In this document: positions 57,085 through 64,000 of the stretch, piece by piece
Layout of the letters: the number at the start of each line of letters is the position of its first letter
How positions within the stretch are numbered: position 1 is the first letter of the stretch
NCBI RefSeq assembly: GCF_003985125.1
Contig: NZ_ML133575.1
Span: forward strand, 1 to 64,000
Direction: 5' to 3'
DNA: 64,000 nucleotides
Source: Rhizobium phaseoli
GTDB taxonomy: Bacteria > Pseudomonadota > Alphaproteobacteria > Rhizobiales > Rhizobiaceae
The notes under the pieces: generated by a model
What the model was told of the DNA's origin: nothing
What the model saw: the letters and a program-made list of their open reading frames with translations, nothing else
Database searches by the model: none
Position numbers and translations under genes: made by a program

Positions 57085-58572
57085 TTAACTCGCGATATCC
57101 AGCAATGACTTCAACATTTCGTCGACAGCGTTAAGGATTTTGGTCGCCGCTTTGTAGGACTGTTCGATATCGAGAAGCAGCGTCAGTTCCTCGTCGAGGT
57201 TGACGCCGGTTTCGTTGGAATAAGCTTCGTCGGAGCGCGACAGGGCGGCCGAGGTGTTTTCCGCCGCCGTCGTGGCGTTGCTGCGATACTGCTCGAGCCA
57301 GCCGAGGGAATTGGTCGCATATTCCATGATGCTGACGTTGGAATCGATCCCCGTCGTGGCGTCGAAGCCGACCGCCGGACCTGCCGCCGGATCGAAATCG
57401 ATGTCGGAGCCCAAGGCGGTGTAAAGACGGTCGAGGTCCGTCGTATAGCCACTGAGGCCGGTCGGATTGTTGACGACGCCGTTGACGTTGACGCCGCCAT
57501 CGCGCAGCCGCATCGGGTCGCCGCCCTGCGATGTGATCACACGGCTGCTGACGCTGATGGTCGACGCCATGCCGGCAATCGCAGTGCCGCCGGTGTCGAC
57601 CGTGCCGCCGCTCCAGGTGAAGAGGCCGGGCACATAGGCCGGGGGCCCAGCAGTATTCTGCTCCTTGAAGAGAGAGACGAGGCCGCGGGCGATTTCATCG
57701 AGCTGCTTCTGGAAGTTGGGGGCGATCTCGTCGCGAACCTGAAGGAGCGACTGGAGGCTCCCCTGCGCCGTCGTCGTCGATCCGCTGCCGCGCGGCAGTG
57801 CGACACCGTCGACATAGACCGAATTGCCGGTGATGGTGGCGTTGTAGACATCCTGAGCCTGGAACGTCACCTTGCGCGGGATCGTCTCGAACAGGATCGT
57901 CCCGTCAGGCGTGCTCAGCACCATATCGTTGTTGTCGCGCGTTGTCGCGCTGACGCCGACGATCTGCGAAATCTGCTTGAGGGTCTTCTCACGCTCATCG
58001 AGAGCGCTGGAAGGGTCCGCCCCCGTAGCCGTGGCGGTCTTCACCGCGTTATTGGCCTTCTCGAACTGGCTGAGGAGCGTGTTCAGCGTGTCGACCGCGG
58101 TGGCGATCTGCTTGTCGGCGCCGGCGCGAACGTCCTGTACGGATTGCGAGGCATTGTTCAGCGAGTTGGCGACGTCCTGAGCGGCGGTGATGGCGCCCTG
58201 AGCGGCGACAGTGCTGCCGGGCGACGTGCGGAAGGCCTGGAGCTTCTGCTGGAACACCCCGAGATAGGTGGATGGCGACGTTTCATAGTCGTTGCCACCC
58301 ATGATCGACTTGAGGTCTTCAAGGCCGCTCAGCAGGGTCTGCTGAGCGCTGTCCTGAGAGGACGACTTGAGATACTGGCGCAGCAGGGCGTCTTCCTGAG
58401 CCCGGTCGATCTTGACGACCTGCGAGCCGTTCAGGGACGTGGTAAGCATTGCCTGCCGGCGCACGTAATCTTTGTTGCCCGCATTCGAGATATTGTTCGA
58501 TACGACACTGCTCTGCGTGCCGGTATTGTTGAATATGCTCTGCGCGGTATTAAGTGCGGATGTGAGCGACAT
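57085..58572 (-). CDS. flgK: Hook-associated protein FlgK
   Basis: A 495-residue protein. The N-terminus SLTSALNTAQSIFNNTGTQS and SNNISNAGNKDYVRRQ carry the axial-protein motif, and the C-terminus (GVNLDEELTLLLDIEQSYKA) ends with the conserved helix. The middle is a long variable region. It links hook and filament. It follows flgE by 19 bases. Confidence 0.94.
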   Translation of the reverse strand: MSLTSALNTAQSIFNNTGTQSSVVSNNISNAGNKDYVRRQAMLTTSLNGSQVVKIDRAQEDALLRQYLKSSSQDSAQQTLLSGLEDLKSIMGGNDYETSPSTYLGVFQQKLQAFRTSPGSTVAAQGAITAAQDVANSLNNASQSVQDVRAGADKQIATAVDTLNTLLSQFEKANNAVKTATATGADPSSALDEREKTLKQISQIVGVSATTRDNNDMVLSTPDGTILFETIPRKVTFQAQDVYNATITGNSVYVDGVALPRGSGSTTTAQGSLQSLLQVRDEIAPNFQKQLDEIARGLVSLFKEQNTAGPPAYVPGLFTWSGGTVDTGGTAIAGMASTISVSSRVITSQGGDPMRLRDGGVNVNGVVNNPTGLSGYTTDLDRLYTALGSDIDFDPAAGPAVGFDATTGIDSNVSIMEYATNSLGWLEQYRSNATTAAENTSAALSRSDEAYSNETGVNLDEELTLLLDIEQSYKAATKILNAVDEMLKSLLDIAS

Positions 58573-58591
58573 GGCTTACCCGTTACCCTGA

Positions 58592-59896
58592 TTATCTCTT
58601 GAGATTGACGAGAACGTCCATGATGTCGGATCCCGTCTGGAACACTTTCGAATTGGCGGTGTAGCTGCGCTGCGCTTCGATCATCTCGGTCAGTTCGCCG
58701 GCGAGGTCGACGTTCGAACCTTCGAGAGCACCCGATTTGATGGTGCCGAGGCCATTGGTCTGCGGGAAGCCGGTGACGGTGACGCCCGACTGGCCGTTGG
58801 CGCTGTAGACGTTGCCGCTCATCAAGGTCAATTTGTCCGGGCTTGCGACATTGGCGAGCGGAATGCGATAGAGCGGCTTGGTGCTGCCGTCTTCATACTT
58901 GGCATAGACGATGCCATCGCCGTCGATGGTGACGTCCTTGACCGGGGTCGCCGCCTGGCCGTTCGGCGTGCCGGTGCCGGAAAAGGCAGCGCCGAGCTGG
59001 GTCAAGCCTGAGAAGTCCATTGCAATCGTCTGGCCGGTGACCCCATCGGTGATGTTGATAGCGCCGCCCGTGAGCAATTTGCCATCGCGGTCGAAGGTGA
59101 TCGAGCCCGTGCCGACTGCGCCACCGGCGCTGTAGGGGAAGGAGGTGGTGCCGCCGGTCGCCGCATTGGCGTTGCGGAACATCGCCACTTCCCAGGTGGC
59201 CGCAGCAGCGGGAGGTGCCGGCGGCGGCGCTGCCGCGACCGCGGTCTTGGTGAAGTAGAAGTCGTACATCACCTTGTTGCCGAGACGGTCGTAGGCGACC
59301 ATCGAGACTTTTTTGGTGTCCGTCGTCGTGGTGGCAAGGTTGGCACTCGGGAGCGTCGCAGGAGCGACCGGAGCGACGTTGGCGTTGGAATCGAGGTTGC
59401 CTTTGAAGACACCGGATGTCGAGGCGATGGCGGTGAGGCCATCCTGGTTGACGTTGACGGGAACCAGGCCGTCGAAGCCATTGACGACGACCGCGGGAGA
59501 ACCAGAATCGTAGGAATAGCCCATCAGCTGGAAGCCGGCGGCGTTGACGAGGTTGCCTTCGTCATCCTTCTGGAAGTCGCCGGCGCGGGTCAGAACCGGC
59601 GTGCCGTCAGGCCCCTGGACAATGAAGAAGCCGTCGCCCGAGATCGCAAGATCGGTGGTGGAGGTGGTGTAGGAAATGTCGCCCTGATCGGAGACGGCCT
59701 GGCGGACGGAGGTCTGAACGCCGCCAGAATTGTAGTTGCCGCCCGAGGAGGGCAGGACCAGCGAGGAGAAGCTCGTCGACACGGCCTTGTAACCGGTCGT
59801 GTTCACGTTGGCGATGTTGTCGGAGACCGTGCTGAGGCGGTTCGCCTGCGCGTTCATTCCGGATACCGCCGTCTTCATGCTGCCGAAAATGCTCAT
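58592..59896 (-). CDS. flgE: Flagellar hook protein FlgE
   Basis: A 434-residue axial protein. The N-terminus MSIFGSMKTAVSGMNAQANR with DNIANVNTTGYKAVSTSF and the C-terminus with GSNVDLAGELTEMIEAQRSY are the conserved terminal helices that polymerise into the hook. The centre is rich in Ala, Gly and Thr and has a short AAPPPAPPAAA stretch, probably surface exposed. It is the first gene downstream of rem, separated by 126 bases, and probably starts its own transcript under Rem control. Confidence 0.95.
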   Translation of the reverse strand: MSIFGSMKTAVSGMNAQANRLSTVSDNIANVNTTGYKAVSTSFSSLVLPSSGGNYNSGGVQTSVRQAVSDQGDISYTTSTTDLAISGDGFFIVQGPDGTPVLTRAGDFQKDDEGNLVNAAGFQLMGYSYDSGSPAVVVNGFDGLVPVNVNQDGLTAIASTSGVFKGNLDSNANVAPVAPATLPSANLATTTTDTKKVSMVAYDRLGNKVMYDFYFTKTAVAAAPPPAPPAAAATWEVAMFRNANAATGGTTSFPYSAGGAVGTGSITFDRDGKLLTGGAINITDGVTGQTIAMDFSGLTQLGAAFSGTGTPNGQAATPVKDVTIDGDGIVYAKYEDGSTKPLYRIPLANVASPDKLTLMSGNVYSANGQSGVTVTGFPQTNGLGTIKSGALEGSNVDLAGELTEMIEAQRSYTANSKVFQTGSDIMDVLVNLKR

Positions 59897-60022
59897 CTGA
59901 AAACCTCGTTTTACCTGTTAAACTCGAGAGTATTTGTCGGGCCTTGCGTGAAGCTGTCTGTGATGGCGCGCTGCAAGGCCGATCTCGAGGTCCAGCCGGG
60001 CGCCGCCACCCGGCCGAGAAAA

Positions 60023-60694
60023 TCAGGCCCAATCGATGCAGTAGCCAAGGAAGCGCTTGGAATCGACCGGATCGACGCCGAGCTTCTTGCGCAGCTTTTT
60101 GCGCAGCTTCGAGATGTGGCTTTCGACGACGTTCTCTTCGACCTCTTCGTCGAAGATGCCGTAGATGGCGTTGAAGATCTGAGTCTTAGTCACCCGGCGA
60201 CCGCGATTGGCGATCAAATATTCGAGGATGCGGCGCTCGCGCCGGGGCAGCGCGAAGACTTCGCCGTTGATCTCGGGGTCGCGGCCATCCGAGAAGACGC
60301 GGATGCCGCCGATGTCGGTGTAGTTGGCGATCGCCTTCAGCCGGCGCCGGATCGCAGCCGCCCTGGCGAGGATTTCGCGCGGATGGACCGGCTTGCGCAC
60401 CACGTCGTCAACGCCGCAATCGAAAAGCGCAAGCGTGTTTTCCAGCGAGGGTTGGTCGCTGACCGCGATCACCGGTGCCATCGAGCGATCCCGGATCGCC
60501 CGCGGCAACTCCAGGCTGCGCTGGCCCTGTCCGATGAGGAAGGCCTCGACGGCCGCAATATCAGAATCGGCGGCGGTCTGCACCCAGTCGCCAAATTCCG
60601 ATGGATCAAAACCGGTAGAGGGAATGCCCTCCCGGCCAAACAGAGATGTATATCCGTCTTTCACGAGCTCGCGCTCATCAACCACTACGATCAT
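60023..60694 (-). CDS. rem: OmpR-type regulator of motility Rem
   Basis: A 223-residue two-domain regulator. The receiver domain (1-115) keeps the conserved Lys in RKPVHP but has Glu50 (DIAAVEAFLIG) where the phosphorylated Asp should be, and only one of the usual two acidic residues after strand 1. The C-terminal winged helix (residues 125-222; FALPRRERRILEYLIANRGR, VVESHISKLRKKLRKKLG) is intact. Rem in Sinorhizobium activates later flagellar genes in a growth-phase-dependent way. No partner kinase lies nearby, which suits phosphorylation-independent action. About 280 bases upstream are free of genes and should hold its promoter. Confidence 0.92.
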   Translation of the reverse strand: MIVVVDERELVKDGYTSLFGREGIPSTGFDPSEFGDWVQTAADSDIAAVEAFLIGQGQRSLELPRAIRDRSMAPVIAVSDQPSLENTLALFDCGVDDVVRKPVHPREILARAAAIRRRLKAIANYTDIGGIRVFSDGRDPEINGEVFALPRRERRILEYLIANRGRRVTKTQIFNAIYGIFDEEVEENVVESHISKLRKKLRKKLGVDPVDSKRFLGYCIDWA

Positions 60695-60974
60695 TCGTCC
60701 GCCTCCGAATCAGTGTGGCACTTCGATGATCTATGGGTACGAATCGCGCGAATCGGCGACAACTCGTTAAAGTTAATGGCAGAAATTAATAATTGATTAA
60801 GATCTGCGTGGCGATTTGATCTAGATCTAGTGGTCGCCCTCGAATATCCACACAAAAGTTTCGTGGAAAAGTTAACGAGCGGTTAAATGTGACTTGCGCA
60901 TCGATTTGGCGCCGGATTCCTGCCACATTATGACACAGTTTCGTCATATTCCGGCACTTCTATTTCCGGTTGAA

Positions 60975-61559
60975 TTAATTTTGGCAGAAGTTACTCGCAT
61001 TGGGAGTCCACTTGCCGTAGCCCGTGGCCACCAGATTGGCGATGACGCGGCAGACATATTGCTTCTGCGCGGGATCGTTATTCGGGCCGGCATGGTATCT
61101 GGCTACCGCCATCGTCCACGTCTCATGACGGTCATGCAGGTTGCGGAGAAACCTCGCGGCATATTCGACGTTGCGATGCGGATCGAACATGTCCTCGGCG
61201 GACGCGAAATTCTCGCCGTGATAATAGTGGTTGATCTGCATGCATCCGATGTCGATGAGCTTCGCCCCGCTTCTGCGAGCGACATCGAACTGCCGCATCG
61301 CGTCCTCTTCCGAAGGCGGGAAGATCGCCTTACCTTCGACGTTCATGGCATAGGGATAGAGCGAGCCTTTGCGACCGGTCTCCGTCAGACCGACCGAATA
61401 GAGGATGCCCTCCGGGATGCCATATTTGGCGGCAGCCGACTGGATTTCGCGTTCGCAGGCGCCGGTGGAGGCAGCCGCCTCAGAGGTAAACGCCGCCAGC
61501 CCCGCTGCCGCGAGCCCCGCCAGCAGAAACGTCTTCAATACCGGTCTCGCCTGCGCCAT
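60975..61559 (-). CDS. Lytic transglycosylase-like protein of the flagellar cluster
   Basis: A 194-residue protein with a signal peptide (VLKTFLLAGLAAAGLAAFTS, cleavage near residue 31) and an SLT-like domain: catalytic Glu60 in YSVGLTETGR, then IDIGCMQINHYYHG and VARYHAGPNN, the usual family motifs. It would cut peptidoglycan in the periplasm to let the flagellar rod pass, replacing the missing muramidase domain of the FlgJ-like protein. The ATG at 61559 has GGAGG upstream; its first 80 bases overlap the end of fliK in another frame, so signal peptide and hook-length protein tail share DNA. Confidence 0.85.
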   Translation of the reverse strand: MAQARPVLKTFLLAGLAAAGLAAFTSEAAASTGACEREIQSAAAKYGIPEGILYSVGLTETGRKGSLYPYAMNVEGKAIFPPSEEDAMRQFDVARRSGAKLIDIGCMQINHYYHGENFASAEDMFDPHRNVEYAARFLRNLHDRHETWTMAVARYHAGPNNDPAQKQYVCRVIANLVATGYGKWTPNASNFCQN

Positions 61560-62907
61560 TGAAGCCTCCATCCGTCCGCTGCGCCGTCTGATTGTGGCGC
61601 TCGCGCGCCGCCCCGCCCTGCCCCTGCTGGGCGAGCGACTGCTGCGGGGAGGCCTGCCCCTGCCCGCCAGCCTGATTGCCGGCGTCGACGCGCTCGACGG
61701 GAGCCATACTGATGGTAACGTTGTCGACCGCGTAACCCTGGCTGCGCAGCGCTTCGAGAATCTTGCCGTGATCTTCCTTCAGCTGCCGGTAGGCGGCACC
61801 GGTTTCGACCTTGAGGTCGACGTTCAAGGCATCGCCGGAGAGGCGCATGGTCGCCGTCACCAGGCCAAGATCGATCGGGTTCATCTGGATCTTCAGCGTA
61901 TTGACCACCTTGCCGGTGCTCGTCCATTCCGCCGCGTTGGAGAGCGCCGAGCTCGGCTCCATGGCGCGCGCCCATTCGGAATCGCCGGAGAGGGCGGCGG
62001 TGACGGCGGCGGAATTGGTATTCTGCGCCAAGCCGATATAGCGGCGCGATTCGAGCACCGAGACGTTTTCGACGTCGGTCTTCTTCGAGCCGTCCTTCGA
62101 CCCGGCCTGATCCGCACCGATGTGAACATCCATCGATACGCCGCGACCGTCGGCGCGGCTGAGCCGGAAGGTTCTGCCGTCAGCGGCGTCGGCATTCTGC
62201 GCACCTGGAACCCCGATGTCATCCGCCTTGATGCCTTCGACATTGCCGCTGACGGCCGCCAGGGCGTCGGATGCGTGGCCGCTCGTTTTGCCGTCAGCCG
62301 CAGTCTTCTTGTCGACAGGCCCGGCCTCCCCGGCCGTGGCGGCGGCGAGTTGAGCGGCGGCGGCCGGCAAGGCGGCGGGCTCCTGCTTCAACAGGCCGAG
62401 TACGTCGGAAATGCCGCCGTCATCGTCCTCGCTGTCGGCATCCGCATCTGTTGCCGAGAGGTCGGTCTTGGCGTGTTTGACCCCTTTGGCTGCCTGCGCG
62501 GCCTCGTCAGCGGACGGATCCTTGGCATCGAGCTTACCGCGATCGGCCGGCAACTTGGCCTGATCCTTTGCGGGCTTTGCAGCGGCCTTTGCACCATTGG
62601 CGACTGTTTCCGGCCGCGCCTCGGCCTGCGCCTTCAGGGCGGCGTCGCTGAGATCGATCAATGGCTTGGCGCCGCTGCGGCGGCGGACCGTGTGCGCCAG
62701 CGTCGCCGCGTCGCCGTCGACCACTCCCTGATCCGGCTGCGCATCGTCGGGCGCGTCGTTGGCGGCACTGCCGCTCGCTTTCGCGAGCACATCGGAGAAG
62801 TCGCCCTTCTGACCGGCGGCGTCGCCCTTTCCTGCCCCTTTGGCGGATTTCGCGGCCGCAGCCGCGTCCGCACCGGAGGCTCCGCCCGAGACGCTCAAAT
62901 CCATCAT
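61480..62907 (-). CDS. fliK: Hook-length control protein FliK (formerly MotD)
   Basis: A 475-residue protein. The first 300 residues are low-complexity, rich in Ala, Asp and Lys, as expected of an exported molecular ruler. The C-terminal domain (about 350-425; MNPIDLGLVTATMRLSGDAL, YRQLKEDHGKILEALRSQGY) is the FliK type that switches export specificity. In Sinorhizobium this gene was first called motD. Its start overlaps the motC stop by 4 bases, and its end overlaps the transglycosylase gene by 80. Confidence 0.85.
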   Translation of the reverse strand: MMDLSVSGGASGADAAAAAKSAKGAGKGDAAGQKGDFSDVLAKASGSAANDAPDDAQPDQGVVDGDAATLAHTVRRRSGAKPLIDLSDAALKAQAEARPETVANGAKAAAKPAKDQAKLPADRGKLDAKDPSADEAAQAAKGVKHAKTDLSATDADADSEDDDGGISDVLGLLKQEPAALPAAAAQLAAATAGEAGPVDKKTAADGKTSGHASDALAAVSGNVEGIKADDIGVPGAQNADAADGRTFRLSRADGRGVSMDVHIGADQAGSKDGSKKTDVENVSVLESRRYIGLAQNTNSAAVTAALSGDSEWARAMEPSSALSNAAEWTSTGKVVNTLKIQMNPIDLGLVTATMRLSGDALNVDLKVETGAAYRQLKEDHGKILEALRSQGYAVDNVTISMAPVERVDAGNQAGGQGQASPQQSLAQQGQGGAARERHNQTAQRTDGGFNGAGETGIEDVSAGGARGSGAGGVYL

Positions 62908-64000
62908 TGTTCGTTGCCTTCCTGCGCCAGAAGACCATCGATCTCGTCGAGCTTGGATCGGCTGGTCGTCACAAATGCGTTGAATGAGGGGTCGGTATCC
63001 TGGCTCTGGCCAGTCGATGCCACACCTCCCGGAACAGGCTCGGGAGACGCGCCTGGCGCTCCCGGTTGCATGGCTATCGCCGCGGCCTTTTCAGAAGTGA
63101 TTTCTTGATGAGAAGTGTTAGGATCGGATGCTTGCGTCAGGCTTGCCGGATCCGGCGCGCGCAGGATCTGCTCGGCGACGGATCGTGCCGCCGCCTGCAG
63201 CGCCTGGTCCCGCGGCGACAGTGCATTGCCGTCAATGCCGCTGACATTCTTCGCCGCCTGATCGATATCCTGCGTGGGAAGGCCGGCCATGCCGCCGTAA
63301 AAATCGGCGAGCGGGCCGAAGGCATTGTCGGTGCCTGCACCAAGCGATTGCACACGTTCGACCGCCATGCGCGCCAGCTCCGGCTTGCCTGATATTGCGG
63401 CAGCGCGAGCGATGCGCAGATAGACCTCACGCTGGCGCGGAGCATCCATGAAGGACAGGATGTCGACGACATCCTGCGGTTTCACGTCGCGATCATGGGC
63501 GACGACGAGCTTGACGAACAGATCGGCAAATTGGCTGGCATAGGGCGAATGCAGGAAGCGGCGGGCATAACGCTGCGAATAGGCCAGCCCCTTGTCTAGC
63601 AGTCCCTTGTCGACGCAGATGGCGACGGAACGGCGCAAGGCCGCTTCCTCGACAATCGTGCCCGGCGCGGCGAGACGCGCCTGGTCGTAGAGATCCAGCG
63701 CATCCGTCGGTTTCGTGGCGATCAGGACGTTGCCGCCGATCAGCGCCAGGTAGGGACCGATCTTCTTGTCACGATATTCCCTGGCTGTTTCCTCCAGCGT
63801 TTTGGCGACGAGGAGCCCTTTGCCGCTCAGATATTTGCGCAGCACGTCGGTGACGCGGTTGTCGAAATAGCCGTTGACGTCATGGGCGATCAGATATTCG
63901 AGCGTCTGCGGATTGCCGCCGCTCATCGCATAGATCAGCGCAGCATCGACATTGCGGTCGTCGTCGTAGATCGACGTATCGGCCGTGCGCAGCCGCTCGT
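62904..64000 (-). CDS. motC: Motility protein MotC, 5' end outside window
   Basis: The frame is open beyond the window edge, so the N-terminus, including any signal peptide, is missing; 365 codons are visible. The visible part is helical with repeat-like stretches (AARLAAPGTIVEEAALRRSV in outline, RRFLHSPYASQFADLFVKLV) and ends in a proline-rich tail (GAPGASPEPVPGG). Position directly before fliK and content match MotC of Sinorhizobium, a periplasmic protein that works with MotB in flagellar rotation in rhizobia. An in-frame ATG at 63926 is internal, as the reading continues upstream without a stop. Confidence 0.85.
   Translation of the reverse strand, partial: ERLRTADTSIYDDDRNVDAALIYAMSGGNPQTLEYLIAHDVNGYFDNRVTDVLRKYLSGKGLLVAKTLEETAREYRDKKIGPYLALIGGNVLIATKPTDALDLYDQARLAAPGTIVEEAALRRSVAICVDKGLLDKGLAYSQRYARRFLHSPYASQFADLFVKLVVAHDRDVKPQDVVDILSFMDAPRQREVYLRIARAAAISGKPELARMAVERVQSLGAGTDNAFGPLADFYGGMAGLPTQDIDQAAKNVSGIDGNALSPRDQALQAAARSVAEQILRAPDPASLTQASDPNTSHQEITSEKAAAIAMQPGAPGASPEPVPGGVASTGQSQDTDPSFNAFVTTSRSKLDEIDGLLAQEGNEQ

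Overview
This window looks like a chromosomal segment of a fast-growing rhizobium (Rhizobium etli / R. leguminosarum type). The reasons are the high-GC codon use, a tRNA-His of the alphaproteobacterial kind, RIME-type palindromic repeats, and gene blocks that I recognise from Rhizobium/Sinorhizobium chromosomes: phasin-cbrA-acsA2-potFGHI, zwf-pgl-edd, the aglEFGAK cluster with aglR, and the motC-fliK-rem-flgEKL-flaF-flbT-flgD-fliQ-flhA-fliR flagellar block. Species level cannot be settled from the sequence alone.

Layout. 1-2827: a secreted serralysin-like RTX metalloprotease on the minus strand, cut by the window edge. 3519-4278: tRNA-His, then a phasin with a readable promoter carrying two TGC-N3-GCA palindromes. 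4387-12589: a large PAS sensor kinase (CbrA-like), acetoacetyl-CoA synthetase and an AsmA-like protein. 12591-16725: a putrescine ABC transporter (potFGHI). 16850-20000: an ScfR/RamB-type regulator divergent from isocitrate lyase, with repeated TTTGTAAA motifs between them. 20170-26363: a LysR regulator, two chemoreceptors and a probable 47-residue membrane protein. 26547-30595: a BaiN/YhiN flavoprotein and a puuA-puuB-like putrescine catabolic pair. 30730-34805: zwf-pgl-edd, the Entner-Doudoroff route from glucose 6-phosphate. 34837-36906: a LysR gene and a divergent dienelactone-hydrolase-like gene with lower GC than their surroundings. 37018-45384: a PilZ-like gene and the alpha-glucoside uptake/hydrolysis cluster with its LacI-type regulator and two operator-like palindromes. 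45385-49156: folD and two surface-polysaccharide genes. 49456-64000: flagellar genes, all on the minus strand.

Functionally the window joins carbon storage and C2/C4 metabolism (phasin, acetoacetyl-CoA synthetase, isocitrate lyase), polyamine uptake and breakdown, alpha-glucoside import feeding the Entner-Doudoroff pathway, and motility. Most genes are ordinary core functions. I do not see a clear new multi-gene system such as a defence island, CRISPR array or prophage. The more interesting signals are small: candidate operators, mosaic repeats (one a hybrid of two modules, one supplying a stop codon), three poorly characterised flagellar ORFs, a Glu in place of the phospho-acceptor Asp in Rem, and the low-GC LysR/hydrolase pair.
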